NCBI RefSeq assembly: GCF_009902005.1
Contig: NZ_WUTT01000001.1
Coordinates: forward strand, 286,762-350,761
Direction: 5' to 3'
Length of the DNA stretch: 64,000 nt
DNA from: Halomonas alimentaria
Lineage (GTDB): Bacteria; Pseudomonadota; Gammaproteobacteria; Pseudomonadales; Halomonadaceae
Below, one piece after another: positions 28,154 to 42,912 of the stretch (positions within the stretch are counted from its first letter, which is position 1; each line of letters opens with the position of its first letter). A program made the translations under genes and the position numbers. Below the pieces are notes generated by a model. It searched no databases. It was not told where the DNA came from and was given only the letters and a program-made list of their open reading frames with translations.

Positions 28154-29302
28154 TTGAACAGACCCGCGATACTGGCCCTGGAAGACGGCAGTGTGTTTCA
28201 CGGCACGGCCATCGGTGCCGATGGACAGACCAGCGGTGAGGTGGTGTTCAATACGGCCATGACCGGCTATCAGGAGATCCTGACCGACCCCTCCTACACC
28301 CGACAGATCGTCACCCTGACCTACCCCCATATCGGCAATACCGGCGTCAACGCCGAGGATGTGGAGTCGGGGGCCATCGCCGCCGCCGGCCTGGTGATCC
28401 GCGACCTGCCGCTGCTGGCCAGCAGCTTCCGTTGCGAGCAGACCCTCTCCGACTACCTCAAGGGCCAGAACGTGCTGGGCATCGCCGAGATCGATACCCG
28501 CCGTCTGACGCGCATTCTGCGCGACAAGGGCGCCCAGAACGGCGCGATCCTGGCCGGCAGCGAGGCCGAGGGCGAGGACGCCGAGGAGCGCGCCCTGGCC
28601 GCCGCCCGCGCCTTCCCGGGCCTCAAGGGCATGGATCTGGCCAAGGTGGTCTCCTGCCAGAGCCCCTACGATTGGAGCGAGGGCGAGTGGGCCCTGGGTC
28701 AGGGTTACGCCGACACCACCCAGGGTGAGCGCCCCTTCCACGTGGTCGCCTACGACTTCGGCGTCAAGCGCAACATCCTGCGCATGCTGGCCTCCCGCGG
28801 CTGCCGCCTGACCGTGGTGCCGGCCCAGACTCCGGCGTCCGAGGTGCTGGCCATGGCCCCCGACGGCATCTTCCTGGCCAACGGCCCCGGCGACCCCGAG
28901 CCCTGCGACTACGCCATCAAGGCGATCCAGGAGATCCTCGAGACCGAGATCCCGCTGTTCGGCATCTGCCTGGGCCACCAGCTGCTGGCCCTGGCCAGCG
29001 GAGCGAAGACCGTGAAGATGAACCACGGCCACCATGGTGCCAACCACCCGGTTCAGGACCTCGACACCGGCCATGTGATGATCACCAGCCAGAACCACGG
29101 CTTCGCCGCCGACGAGGCGAGCCTGCCGGCCAACCTGCGGGCCACCCACCGCTCGCTGTTCGACGGCACCCTGCAGGGGATCGAGCGCACCGACCGCCCG
29201 GCCTTCAGCTTCCAGGGTCACCCGGAGGCGAGCCCCGGGCCCCGGGACGTCGCGCCGCTGTTCGATCGTTTCGTCGAGATGATGCGGTCCCGCCAGGCCT
29301 GA
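28154..29302 (+). CDS. carA: Carbamoyl-phosphate synthase, small subunit
   Basis: Glutaminase subunit feeding ammonia to CarB for arginine and pyrimidine synthesis. The 382-residue protein has the N-terminal domain ([23 protein letters not shown]) and a class I amidotransferase domain with Cys272 in FGICLGHQ. The start codon is TTG, placed by the family N terminus and the GGGAGG site about 9 bases upstream; there is no in-frame ATG nearby. carB follows after 58 bases. Confidence 0.97.
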   Translation: MNRPAILALEDGSVFHGTAIGADGQTSGEVVFNTAMTGYQEILTDPSYTRQIVTLTYPHIGNTGVNAEDVESGAIAAAGLVIRDLPLLASSFRCEQTLSDYLKGQNVLGIAEIDTRRLTRILRDKGAQNGAILAGSEAEGEDAEERALAAARAFPGLKGMDLAKVVSCQSPYDWSEGEWALGQGYADTTQGERPFHVVAYDFGVKRNILRMLASRGCRLTVVPAQTPASEVLAMAPDGIFLANGPGDPEPCDYAIKAIQEILETEIPLFGICLGHQLLALASGAKTVKMNHGHHGANHPVQDLDTGHVMITSQNHGFAADEASLPANLRATHRSLFDGTLQGIERTDRPAFSFQGHPEASPGPRDVAPLFDRFVEMMRSRQA

Positions 29303-29360
29303 GCCTGGGGAATCGCCACACTCACGTCGCCACTCGTCACCCTTTTCAGCGGGAAGCACC

Positions 29361-32587
<3,227 letters not shown>

Positions 32588-32591
<4 letters not shown>

Positions 32592-33064
32592 ACAAGGTCC
32601 CGATGACCGTCGCCGGAGAGTCGCGTCTGCGCGAGGAGCTCGAGCACCTCAAGGGCGAGGCGCGTCCCAGGGTGATCGCCGCCATCGCCGAGGCCCGCGA
32701 GCATGGTGATCTCAAGGAGAACGCCGAGTACCATGCGGCCCGCGAGCAGCAGGGCTTTATCGAGGGGCGTATCCAGGAGATCGAAGGCAAGCTCTCCAAC
32801 GCCCAGGTGATCGATGTCACCAAGCTGCCCAGAACGGGCAAGGTGATCTTCGGCGTTACCGTGGAGCTGCTCAACCTCAACAACGACGAGGAGGTGACCT
32901 ACCGGATCGTCGGCGAGGATGAGGCGGATATCAAGCAGGGCAGGATCTCCGTGACCTCGCCCATCGCCCGTGCCCTGATCGGCAAGGAGGAGGGTGATGC
33001 GGTGGTGGTCAAGACCCCGGGTGGCGACGTCGAGTATGAGATCTCGGGCGTGGAGCACCTCTAG
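32588..33064 (+). CDS. greA: Transcription elongation factor GreA
   Basis: Rescues backtracked RNA polymerase by stimulating transcript cleavage. The 158-residue protein has the N-terminal coiled coil with the acidic tip region ([20 protein letters not shown]) and the C-terminal FKBP-like domain ([18 protein letters not shown]). I chose the ATG at 32588 in the 4-base overlap with carB; the upstream extension lies wholly inside carB. Confidence 0.97.
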
Positions 33065-33075
33065 CCCTTCGGGCA

Positions 33076-33103
33076 GCTGTAAGCCATAAGCTTTAAGCTA
33101 TAA
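33076..33103 (+). repeat. Tandem heptamer array before the greA/yhbY terminator
   Basis: Four contiguous degenerate heptamers: GCTGTAA, GCCATAA, GCTTTAA, GCTATAA. A matching inverted set lies at 33153-33173, and a similar array lies at 49618-49652 before another strong terminator. Confidence 0.7.
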
Positions 33104-33105
33104 GA

Positions 33106-33143
33106 AGAACACCTCCAGCTCAGGTTTGAGCTGGAGGTGTTCT
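33106..33143. terminator. Very strong bidirectional terminator between greA and yhbY
   Basis: A perfect 17-bp stem (AGAACACCTCCAGCTCA / TGAGCTGGAGGTGTTCT) with a 4-base loop is followed by GGTTTTG. It separates convergent genes and is nested inside inverted heptamer arrays. Confidence 0.85.
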
Positions 33144-33152
33144 GGTTTTGAC

Positions 33153-33173
33153 TTACGGCTTAAAGCTTACAGC
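33153..33173 (-). repeat. Inverted heptamer array after the greA/yhbY terminator
   Basis: Read on the minus strand: GCTGTAA, GCTTTAA, GCCGTAA. Together with 33076-33103 it makes a large inverted repeat around the terminator. Confidence 0.65.
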
Positions 33174-33186
33174 TCTGAGCGGCAGC

Positions 33187-33513
33187 TCAGCGGCGGCCGT
33201 GGTGTCCCTCGTAGCGCTGCACGTTGGAGAGCTTCGGATTGGCCTGGGGGTTGCGCCGGTAGAGCAGCGCCATCTTGCCGATCTTCTGCACCAGCTCGGC
33301 GCCGCACGCCTCGATCAGCTCCTCGAGCATGGCGCTGCGTTCGTCGCGTTCCGGCAGGGCGAACTTCACCTTGATCAGCTCGTGGTCGTTGAGGGCCCGG
33401 TCGAGCTCCGCCAGCACTCCTTCGGAGATGCCGTTCTCGGAGATCATGACCACCGGGTTCAGGTGGTGACCGATGCTGCGAAATGCTTTCTTTTGTGCCT
33501 GTGACAAGCTCAT
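33187..33513 (-). CDS. yhbY: YhbY-family CRM-domain RNA-binding protein
   Basis: 108-residue single CRM (KH-like) domain protein that associates with pre-50S ribosomal particles in E. coli. The typical GxxG-type segment, here SENGISEGVL, and KVKFAL are present. I chose the ATG at 33513 (MSLSQAQKKAFR) by family length; the open frame upstream overlaps the rlmE 5' region. It is divergent from rlmE. Confidence 0.94.
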   Translation of the reverse strand: MSLSQAQKKAFRSIGHHLNPVVMISENGISEGVLAELDRALNDHELIKVKFALPERDERSAMLEELIEACGAELVQKIGKMALLYRRNPQANPKLSNVQRYEGHHGRR

Positions 33514-33680
33514 GGTATCTTGCGTCTTCTCGGTTGCGCGCAGCCAGCCATGGTACGCGCAAATCGTCACGCCGAAAACGTCTTCGGTGAAAGCGCCGGA
33601 CCAACCGGCCATTCTTCGGCGCTTCAGTACCGCATTCCGCTCCGCGCCAGTCACACCCCCGCTACATTCCAGGTGATGCC

Positions 33681-34340
33681 GTGGCTCGTTCCCGCACCCC
33701 ATCTCCCGCCTCCAGCAAGCACTCCGCCAGCAAGACCAGCAAGGGCTGGCTGAAGGAGCACTTCGACGACCAGTACGTGCAGCGCTCCTGGCAGGAGGGC
33801 TACCGCTCGCGGGCCAGTTACAAGCTGTTCGAGCTCGACGAGAAGGACCGGCTCCTGGCGCCGGGCATGACTGTGATCGACCTGGGAGCGGCGCCCGGCG
33901 GCTGGAGCCAGGTAGCGGCCGAGAAGGTAGGCCCCGAGGGGGTGGTGATCGCCTCCGATATCCTCGAGATGGATGCCCTGGCCGGGGTCGACTTCATCCA
34001 GGGCGACTTCACCGAGGAGGCGGTCCTCGAGGCGATCCTCGCCACCCTGGGCAGCCGCCCGGTGGACCTGGTGATGTCGGATATGGCCCCCAACATGAGT
34101 GGCATGGCCGCCATCGACCAGCCTCAGGCGATGTACCTGGTGGAGCTGGCACTGGACCTGGCCGGCCAGACCCTGCGCCCCGGCGGCACCTTCCTGGCCA
34201 AGGTGTTCCAGGGCGAGGGCTTCGATGAATACCTGAAGGCGCTGCGCAGCGCCTTCACGCGGGTGGTGACCCGCAAGCCCGGCGCCTCACGGGCGCGCTC
34301 CCGTGAGGTCTACCTGCTGGCCCAGGGCTTTCGCGGCTGA
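33681..34340 (+). CDS. rlmE: 23S rRNA (uridine-2'-O-)-methyltransferase RlmE
   Basis: Methylates U2552 in the 23S rRNA A loop during late 50S assembly. The 219-residue protein has the SAM motif [11 protein letters not shown], the basic N terminus [18 protein letters not shown] and the C-terminal [14 protein letters not shown] with the catalytic Lys. The start is GTG at 33681, chosen from the AGGTGATG spacing and family length. It sits upstream of ftsH, as in E. coli (ftsJ-ftsH), but separated by 394 bases that include a dispersed repeat. Confidence 0.95.
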   Translation: MARSRTPSPASSKHSASKTSKGWLKEHFDDQYVQRSWQEGYRSRASYKLFELDEKDRLLAPGMTVIDLGAAPGGWSQVAAEKVGPEGVVIASDILEMDALAGVDFIQGDFTEEAVLEAILATLGSRPVDLVMSDMAPNMSGMAAIDQPQAMYLVELALDLAGQTLRPGGTFLAKVFQGEGFDEYLKALRSAFTRVVTRKPGASRARSREVYLLAQGFRG

Positions 34341-34360
34341 GCCTGAGGAAACCAAGGGGC

Positions 34361-34537
34361 GCTGGGGGCAAGCCGTAGAGGAGGTCCTACGCCAGGGGTG
34401 AGGAGCATTGCTCCGAACGGGCTGGCCAAGGATGGCCAGCACCGGACCTGCAAGCGGAGCGGGACGCGAGAGCGCAGCAGGGCGTCGGTAGCGCCCATGG
34501 AGGGGTTCACAGCGCCTCCTCGAAGGCTTGTCGCCAG
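34361..34537 (+). repeat. Dispersed structured repeat, copy B (expanded)
   Basis: Related to the copies at 4956 and 47233. Outer arms CTGGGGGCAAGCC and GGCTTGTCGCCAG pair, as do AGGAGG and CCTCCT inside them. Relative to copy C about 80 bases are inserted in the middle. The insert includes a further hairpin, GCTGGCCA-AGGA-TGGCCAGC (34421-34440), plus GGAGCATTGCTCC. It fills about half of the 34341-34734 gap. The rest, up to ftsH, shows no gene and no clear promoter. Confidence 0.75.
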
Positions 34538-34734
34538 ATCAGCCCCGGACGACAAGCTATCCGCGATAGCCCTGGCCTACCGGGGCGATTGCCGGACAGC
34601 GCAGCACAAAGTGTGTCACAGTGCCTGCTGCGGTGGACCGCCCGGCGGGCGGTGGCCGAACGCGGCCGGCTCCTGTAGTGTCCAAGGTGCCAGGTCCCTG
34701 CGGCCGACAGATTTCAGATATTGAGGGTAGTCCC

Positions 34735-36723
<1,989 letters not shown>

Positions 36724-36746
36724 GCCCGCCGCGACACTGCCTGTCA

Positions 36747-36766
36747 GGCGCCCCCGCGGGGGCGCC
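36747..36766 (+). terminator. Terminator between ftsH and folP
   Basis: A near-perfect palindrome GGCGCCCCC-GC-GGGGGCGCC is followed by TTTGCCTTT. Confidence 0.75.
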
Positions 36767-36811
36767 TTTGCCTTTCTGGTCCACCCCCTTACCCCAGCTA
36801 GCCGAGAGAAG

Positions 36812-37660
36812 ATGAACCCGACAGCCTCCCTGATGTGCGGCCGACACCGGCTCGACCTCTCCTATCCCCGCGTCATGGGGATCCTCAACGTCACCCCCGA
36901 CTCCTTCTCCGACGGCGGCCGCCATGTGGCCCTGGACGACGCCCTGCGCCACGCCGAACGGATGCTGGCCGAGGGCGCGGCGATGATCGATGTCGGTGGC
37001 GAGTCGACCCGTCCGGGGGCCGATCCGGTCTCGCCCCAGGAGGAGCTCGAGCGCGTGGCGCCGGTGGTGGAGGCGCTGGTGCGCGAGCTCGACGCCCTGG
37101 TCTCGGTGGACACCAGCTGCCCCGAGGTGATGCGCGAGAGCGCGGCGCTGGGTGCGGGAATGATCAACGACGTGCGCTCGCTGGAGCGCGAAGGGGCGCT
37201 GGCCGCGGCCATCGGCAGCGGACTGCCGGTGTGCCTGATGCACCGCCAGGGCGAGCCTCGCGACATGCAGCAGGCGCCCCGCTATGATGTGCCTATCGAG
37301 GAGGCGGTGGCCGACTATCTTGCCGCCCGCGTCGCCGAGTGCGAGGCGGCCGGCCTGCGCCGGGAGCGCCTGCTGCTCGACCCGGGCTTCGGCTTCGGCA
37401 AGACGGTTGAGCATAACCTGCGCCTGCTCCACCGCATGGGTCGCCTCAGCGAGCTCGAACTGCCGCTGCTGGTGGGCATGTCGCGCAAGAGCATGATCGG
37501 CAAGGTGCTGGAGCGTCCGGTGGAGGAGCGCCTGCCCGGTGGCCTGGCGCTGTCGACCCTGGCGGTAGAGCGCGGTGCCCGCATCCTGCGTGTCCACGAC
37601 GTGGCCCCCACCGTGGATGCGGTGAACATGACCTGGGCCGTACTCAAGGAGGGATGCTGA
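36812..37660 (+). CDS. folP: Dihydropteroate synthase
   Basis: Joins p-aminobenzoate to dihydropterin pyrophosphate in folate synthesis; the sulfonamide target. The 282-residue TIM-barrel protein has [14 protein letters not shown] at the N terminus, [11 protein letters not shown], and [10 protein letters not shown] chose the ATG at 36812; the longer frame runs into ftsH. FolK, the preceding pathway enzyme, is encoded at 53416. The stop overlaps the glmM start (TGATG). Confidence 0.97.
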   Translation: MNPTASLMCGRHRLDLSYPRVMGILNVTPDSFSDGGRHVALDDALRHAERMLAEGAAMIDVGGESTRPGADPVSPQEELERVAPVVEALVRELDALVSVDTSCPEVMRESAALGAGMINDVRSLEREGALAAAIGSGLPVCLMHRQGEPRDMQQAPRYDVPIEEAVADYLAARVAECEAAGLRRERLLLDPGFGFGKTVEHNLRLLHRMGRLSELELPLLVGMSRKSMIGKVLERPVEERLPGGLALSTLAVERGARILRVHDVAPTVDAVNMTWAVLKEGC

Positions 37661-39018
37661 TGGCTCGACGCTACTTCGGAACCGACGGGATTCGCGGCAC
37701 GGTGGGCGAGCCGCCCATCACTGCCGACTTCATGCTCAAGCTGGGCTGGGCCACCGGCCGCGTGCTGGCCTCGCGCAACCCCAAGCGCCGCCACCGGGTG
37801 CTGATCGGCAAGGATACCCGTATCTCCGGCTACATGTTCGAGTCGGCCCTGGAGGCCGGGCTCTCTGCAGCGGGGGTGGACGTGGCCCTGCTCGGCCCCA
37901 TGCCGACCCCGGGCATCGCCTACCTGACCCGCACCTTCCGTGCCGACGCCGGCATCGTCATCTCGGCGTCGCACAACCCCTTCGCCGACAACGGCATCAA
38001 GTTCTTCTCCACCGAGGGCGCCAAGCTCGGCGACGAGCTCGAGGCGGAGATCGAGGCGATGCTCGACGAGCCGTTGACCACCGTGGCCGCCGACCGGCTC
38101 GGCAAGGCCGCGCGCATCGACGATGCCGCCGGGCGCTATATCGAGTTCTGCAAGTCGACCATTCCCGATCGGGTCAGCCTCGCGGGGCTCAAGGTGGTGC
38201 TCGATTGCGCCCACGGCGCCACCTACCACATCGCCCCCAGCGTCTTTCGTGAGCTGGGCGCCGAGGTGAGTCTGATCGGTGCCGCCCCCGACGGCCTCAA
38301 TATCAACCGCGAGGTGGGCTCCACGCACCCCGCGGCACTGCGTGCGGCGGTGATCCAGCAGGGCGCCGACCTGGGGGTGGCCTTCGACGGCGACGGCGAC
38401 CGCGTGCTGCTGGTCGACAGCGACGGTCGCGAGATCGACGGCGACGACATCCTCTACCTGATCGCCCGGGACCGCCACGCTCGCGGCGAGCTGGGCGGTG
38501 GCGTGGTGGGGACCCTGATGACCAACTTCGGCCTCGCCGCGGCACTGGAGGCGATGGGCGTACCCTTCGAGCGCGCCAAGGTGGGTGACCGCTACGTGAT
38601 GGAGCGCCTCGCCGCCAACGACTGGCAGCTGGGTGGCGAGTCCTCCGGCCATATCGTCTGCGGCCACGTGCAGACCACCGGCGATGGCATCGTCTCGGCG
38701 CTGCAGGTGCTGGCCTTCATGGTGCGCGAGGGCAAGTCGCTGCAACGCCTGCTGGATGGCCTGGAGAAGGCGCCCCAGGCTCTGGTCAATGTGCGCCTCA
38801 CGCCGGGCAGCGATGCCCGGGCGGTGATGGCCATGCCGGCCCTCCAGGAGACGGTGAGCGAGGTCGAGGGTGAGCTGGGCGACGAGGGGCGGGTGCTGCT
38901 GCGACCCTCCGGTACCGAGCCGCTGATCCGGGTGATGGTGGAAGGGCGCCCGCACCTGGACGTGGACGGCCTGGCGCGGCGTCTCGCCGAGCGGGTCGAG
39001 GCACTGCTCGACGCCTGA
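37660..39018 (+). CDS. glmM: Phosphoglucosamine mutase
   Basis: Converts glucosamine 6-phosphate to glucosamine 1-phosphate for peptidoglycan and lipopolysaccharide precursors. The 452-residue protein starts [11 protein letters not shown] and has the phosphorylated Ser104 in ISASHNP. The metal loop DGDGDR and the phosphate loop [12 protein letters not shown] follow. I chose the ATG at 37660 because AAGGAGGG precedes it and it forms the TGATG overlap with folP; an ATG two codons earlier exists. Confidence 0.98.
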   Translation: MARRYFGTDGIRGTVGEPPITADFMLKLGWATGRVLASRNPKRRHRVLIGKDTRISGYMFESALEAGLSAAGVDVALLGPMPTPGIAYLTRTFRADAGIVISASHNPFADNGIKFFSTEGAKLGDELEAEIEAMLDEPLTTVAADRLGKAARIDDAAGRYIEFCKSTIPDRVSLAGLKVVLDCAHGATYHIAPSVFRELGAEVSLIGAAPDGLNINREVGSTHPAALRAAVIQQGADLGVAFDGDGDRVLLVDSDGREIDGDDILYLIARDRHARGELGGGVVGTLMTNFGLAAALEAMGVPFERAKVGDRYVMERLAANDWQLGGESSGHIVCGHVQTTGDGIVSALQVLAFMVREGKSLQRLLDGLEKAPQALVNVRLTPGSDARAVMAMPALQETVSEVEGELGDEGRVLLRPSGTEPLIRVMVEGRPHLDVDGLARRLAERVEALLDA

Positions 39019-39092
39019 GCGCGCAAGACCACCGGTTGTCTTGACAGGGCCTCTCCTATACCATTTCGCTCCACCTTGAAAGAGGACAGTCG

Positions 39093-39842
39093 ATGCGCAC
39101 GCCGCTGATTGCCGGCAACTGGAAGATGAATGGCTCGACCGAGCTGGTCGAGGCCTTCGGCCGGACCTTCTCCAGTGCCGCGCTGCCGAGTTCGCTGGAA
39201 GCGGCGATCTTTCCGCCCTATCCCTATCTGGAGGCGGCGCGGCGTGCCTTCGCCGAGACGCCATTGCGACTCGGCGCCCAGACGCTCAATCCGCTCCACT
39301 CCGGCGCCCATACCGGCGAGGTGAGCGGGCGCATGCTGCGCGAGTTCGGCGTCTGTTATGCGTTGGTGGGCCACTCCGAGCGACGCCAGCTCTACCGCGA
39401 GAGTGATGAGCAGGTGCACGACCGCCTGCTGGCCGCCCTCGGTGTCGACATCACGCCGGTGCTCTGTGTCGGCGAGACCCTCGAGGAGCGTGATGCCGGT
39501 CACACCATGCAGGTGGTGCTGCGCCAGGTCGGTTATGTGATGGCGCGGCTGGAGCCGGAGCAGCGTGAGCGCGTGATCATCGCCTATGAGCCGGTATGGG
39601 CCATCGGCACCGGCCGTACCGCGACGCCGGAGCAGGCTCAGGAGGTGATGGCCGGCATCCGCGACTACCAGGCCGGCTTCGATCGCGACCTGGCGGCCGC
39701 TCTGCGGCTGCTCTACGGCGGTAGCATGAACGCGGGCAATGCGGCGGAGCTGCTTGCCCAGCCCGATATCGACGGCGGCCTGGTGGGCGGTGCCTCGCTC
39801 AAGGTCGACGATTTCCTAGCCATCTGTCAGTCAGCAGGTTGA
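39093..39842 (+). CDS. tpiA: Triosephosphate isomerase
   Basis: Interconverts dihydroxyacetone phosphate and glyceraldehyde 3-phosphate. The 249-residue protein has the catalytic Lys in GNWKMNG, the His in VGHSERR and the Glu in [11 protein letters not shown]. It sits between glmM and secG, the common gammaproteobacterial order, and its stop is 4 bases before secG. Confidence 0.98.
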   Translation: MRTPLIAGNWKMNGSTELVEAFGRTFSSAALPSSLEAAIFPPYPYLEAARRAFAETPLRLGAQTLNPLHSGAHTGEVSGRMLREFGVCYALVGHSERRQLYRESDEQVHDRLLAALGVDITPVLCVGETLEERDAGHTMQVVLRQVGYVMARLEPEQRERVIIAYEPVWAIGTGRTATPEQAQEVMAGIRDYQAGFDRDLAAALRLLYGGSMNAGNAAELLAQPDIDGGLVGGASLKVDDFLAICQSAG

Positions 39843-39846
39843 TTCC

Positions 39847-40206
39847 ATGCAAGTTGCCATTCTCATGATCCACGTGGCGATCGCCATCGCCCTGGTCGTC
39901 CTGATCCTGCTGCAGCAGGGCAAGGGGGCCGAGGCCGGTGCCGCCTTCGGTGGCGGTGCCTCCCAGACCGTGTTCGGCTCCCGCGGCAGCGGCGGCTTCC
40001 TGTCGAAGTTCACCGCCTTGCTGGCAGCGGCCTTCTTCGCCACCTCCCTGACTCTGGCCTGGTTCGCCAGCCAGGCCGGTGATGCCCCCGAGGCGGGAAT
40101 TCCCGACTCGCGGCTGATCGAGCAGCAGAACAGTGTGCCGACCCTTGACGACGAGGGCTCGAGCATGGATAATGCTGCGCCAGTGCTGGAGGGCAGCGAC
40201 GAGTAG
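39847..40206 (+). CDS. secG: Protein translocase subunit SecG
   Basis: Small inner membrane subunit of the SecYEG channel. The 119-residue protein has two hydrophobic segments (about 3-21 and 56-75) around the conserved loop [20 protein letters not shown]. An acidic C-terminal tail follows. It is directly followed by tRNA-Leu(GAG), as in Pseudomonas. Confidence 0.96.
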   Translation: MQVAILMIHVAIAIALVVLILLQQGKGAEAGAAFGGGASQTVFGSRGSGGFLSKFTALLAAAFFATSLTLAWFASQAGDAPEAGIPDSRLIEQQNSVPTLDDEGSSMDNAAPVLEGSDE

Positions 40207-40236
40207 CTCGCTGCGCAGTTTCCAGCCTCCCCTGAT

Positions 40237-40323
40237 GCCGAAGTGGTGGAATTGGTAGACACGCTATCTTGAGGGGGTAGTGACCTTACGGTCGTGCGGG
40301 TTCAAGTCCCGCCTTCGGCACCA
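40237..40323 (+). tRNA. tRNA-Leu (anticodon GAG)
   Basis: 87-nucleotide class II tRNA with encoded CCA; acceptor stem GCCGAAG / CTTCGGC, anticodon loop TTGAGGG and variable arm TGACCTTACGGTC. It lies 30 bases after secG. Confidence 0.97.
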
Positions 40324-40449
40324 TCTGATTCATCGCGACGCCCATGCAGTTTTCGAGCGTCGACGATCCTTCAGAAGCAGGATTGGCAACGCGGTGTGCG
40401 CCCCTTGACGGATTCGTCAGTGGCGTGTAATATCACCGACCTAGATTGA

Positions 40450-40526
<77 letters not shown>

Positions 40527-40611
40527 TCTTCCGGCAGGTGCCTGGCGAACAGTAGCATGTTCGTGTGAAGGGGCAGCTATATTACCGGAGTGGTCTACAG
40601 GTTTCTTGTGA

Positions 40612-40639
40612 AAGCCCCTTCCTGTGAAGGGGCTTTTTG
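40612..40639 (+). terminator. Terminator between tRNA-fMet and rimP
   Basis: AAAGCCCCTTC / GAAGGGGCTTT with a short loop and five T residues. Some readthrough is expected if rimP-nusA is served from the tRNA promoter, as in E. coli. Confidence 0.85.
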
Positions 40640-40761
40640 TTAGCAGCTTGCCCAGGGCGCCAGGCGCCAGGGCACTGTTCCGGGCAATGCCAATCAGCCA
40701 CCTGACTTCCCAGTTCACTCCCGGCCAGGTGCCTGATGCAACGGCTGTAGGAGTCTATTCC

Positions 40762-41223
40762 GTGGCTACCAAGGATGCAGCGCTACACGCATTGATCGAC
40801 CCCGTGGTCACCGCCATGGGCTTCGAGCTGTGGGGCATCGACCATCTCTCCCAGGGCAAGCACTCGCGTCTGGTGATCTACATCGATCACGAAGACGGCA
40901 TCAACGTCGACGACTGTGCGGATATCAGCCGCCAGGTCAGTGCCCTGCTCGATGTGGAGGATCCGATCCACGGCGAGTATCGCCTCGAGGTCTCCTCCCC
41001 GGGGATGGATCGCCCGCTGTTCACCCTCGATCAGTTTTCCCGCTATCGCGGCCACGAGGTGGCGCTGAAGTTGCGCGCACCCTTCGAGGGGCGTCGCAAG
41101 TTCCAGGGCCTGCTGGCCGGCGTGGAGGGCGATGAGGTGCTGCTGCAGGTCGATGGCGAGGAGTATTGTTTTCCCGTCGATGGCATCGATCAGGCCCGCG
41201 TGGTGCCCCGTTTCGAGGACTAG
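40762..41223 (+). CDS. rimP: Ribosome maturation factor RimP
   Basis: Assists 30S subunit assembly. The 153-residue protein has [30 protein letters not shown] and [13 protein letters not shown], all typical of the family. The start is GTG at 40762, chosen because TAGGAG lies 8 bases upstream and the length matches the family; the open frame continues upstream with unrelated sequence. It heads rimP-nusA-infB-rbfA-truB-rpsO-pnp. Confidence 0.95.
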   Translation: MATKDAALHALIDPVVTAMGFELWGIDHLSQGKHSRLVIYIDHEDGINVDDCADISRQVSALLDVEDPIHGEYRLEVSSPGMDRPLFTLDQFSRYRGHEVALKLRAPFEGRRKFQGLLAGVEGDEVLLQVDGEEYCFPVDGIDQARVVPRFED

Positions 41224-41304
41224 CCCGCGGTTCAAGGATTCGGCCTCCCCCGGGAGGCATGTTGAGCAACAGCTCGAGAACAGGTTTTCTGGCGAGGCAA
41301 AGGC

Positions 41305-42795
41305 ATGAGTAAAGAGATTCTGGCGGTCGTCGATGCGATCTCCAACGAGAAGGGGGTTCCCCGCGAGGTGATCTTCGAGGCCGTCGAGGCGGCCCTGGCC
41401 AGCGCGTCGCGCAAGCGCTTCGAGGACGAGGAAGCCAGCGTACGGGTGCATATCGATCGCAGCACCGGCGATTATGAGACTTTCCGCCGTTGGGAAGTGG
41501 TCGAGGACGATGACTTCGACGGCCCCGATCACCAGATCAAGCTCACCTTCGCCGAACGTCGCGACCCGCCCCTGGGCTTGGGCGACGTGGTCGAGGAGAA
41601 GATCGAGAACGCCGACTTCGGCCGCATCGCCGCCCAGACTGCCAAGCAGGTGATTGTGCAGAAGGTCCGTGAGGCCGAACGCGCCGAAGTGGTGCGCCTC
41701 TACGCCGACCGCGAGGGCGAGCTGGTCTCGGGCATCGTCAAGAAGACCACCCGCGACGGGCTGATCATCGATCTGGGGGATAACGCCGAGGCGTTCCTAC
41801 CGCGCAGCGAGATGATTCCCGGCGAGCGCTATCGCATGAACGAGCGGGTGCGTGCCCTGCTGATCAAGGTCGACGCGGAGGCTCGCGGTGCGCAGCTGAT
41901 CCTGTCGCGTACCTGCCCCGAGCTGATCATCGAACTTTTCAGCATCGAGGTCCCGGAGATCGCCGAGCAGCTCATCGAGATCAAGGGTGCCGCCCGCGAT
42001 CCGGGCTCGCGAGCCAAGATCGCCGTCAAGACCAACGACCGCCGCATCGATCCGGTGGGCGCCTGCGTCGGCATGCGCGGCTCGCGGGTCCAGGCGGTCT
42101 CCTCGGAGCTGCAGAACGAGCGTGTCGATATCGTGCTGTGGGACGACAATCCGGCCCAGCTGGTGATCAACGCCATGGCACCGGCGGATGTCGCCTCCAT
42201 CCTGGTCGACGAGGATGCCCACGCCATGGATGTGGCCGTCGCCGAGGACAACCTGGCCCAGGCCATCGGCCGCAGCGGCCAGAACGTGCGCCTGGCCTCC
42301 GAACTCACCGGCTGGCGGATCAACGTCATGACCGAGGCCGAGGCGGAGGACAAGCGCGACCAGGAGATCGACAGCCTGGTGGAGCACTTCGTGCAGCACC
42401 TCGACATCGACGACGATGTGGCGCGCCTGCTGGTGGAGGAGGGCTTCACCACCCTGGAGGAGATCGCCTACGTCCCGGTCGAGGAGATGCTCGAGATCGA
42501 GGAGTTCGACGAGGAGACCATCGAGGAGCTGCGCGCTCGCGCCAAGGACGAGCTCCTCAACCTCGCCATCGCCTCCGAGGAGGAGCTGGACGGTGCCCAG
42601 CCGGCCGACGACCTGCTGGAGATGGAAGGCATGGAGCGCCACCTGGCCTTCATCCTGGCCAGCCGCGGGATCGTCAGCATGGAGGATCTGGCCGAGCAGT
42701 CCGTCGATGACTTGCTGGATATCGAGGGCATTGACGAGGAGCGTGCCGCGTCACTGATCATGACTGCCCGTGCGCCCTGGTTTGAGAACGAGTAG
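41305..42795 (+). CDS. nusA: Transcription termination/antitermination factor NusA
   Basis: Binds RNA polymerase and nascent RNA and modulates pausing, termination and antitermination. The 496-residue protein has the N-terminal polymerase-binding domain, S1 domain (about 135-200), KH1 and KH2 domains ([14 protein letters not shown], then [17 protein letters not shown]) and two acidic C-terminal repeats, as in E. coli. Confidence 0.97.
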   Translation: MSKEILAVVDAISNEKGVPREVIFEAVEAALASASRKRFEDEEASVRVHIDRSTGDYETFRRWEVVEDDDFDGPDHQIKLTFAERRDPPLGLGDVVEEKIENADFGRIAAQTAKQVIVQKVREAERAEVVRLYADREGELVSGIVKKTTRDGLIIDLGDNAEAFLPRSEMIPGERYRMNERVRALLIKVDAEARGAQLILSRTCPELIIELFSIEVPEIAEQLIEIKGAARDPGSRAKIAVKTNDRRIDPVGACVGMRGSRVQAVSSELQNERVDIVLWDDNPAQLVINAMAPADVASILVDEDAHAMDVAVAEDNLAQAIGRSGQNVRLASELTGWRINVMTEAEAEDKRDQEIDSLVEHFVQHLDIDDDVARLLVEEGFTTLEEIAYVPVEEMLEIEEFDEETIEELRARAKDELLNLAIASEEELDGAQPADDLLEMEGMERHLAFILASRGIVSMEDLAEQSVDDLLDIEGIDEERAASLIMTARAPWFENE

Positions 42796-42912
42796 TTCGC
42801 ATACGAACCGCTCGAAGGCGAATAGCGTGCAGACAAGGGTCCGATGCCCCGCGCTCGGACCGGCAGTATTCGAAGCGAACAGAATTGGGGTCACGGGCTC
42901 AGGAGGGTCTAC

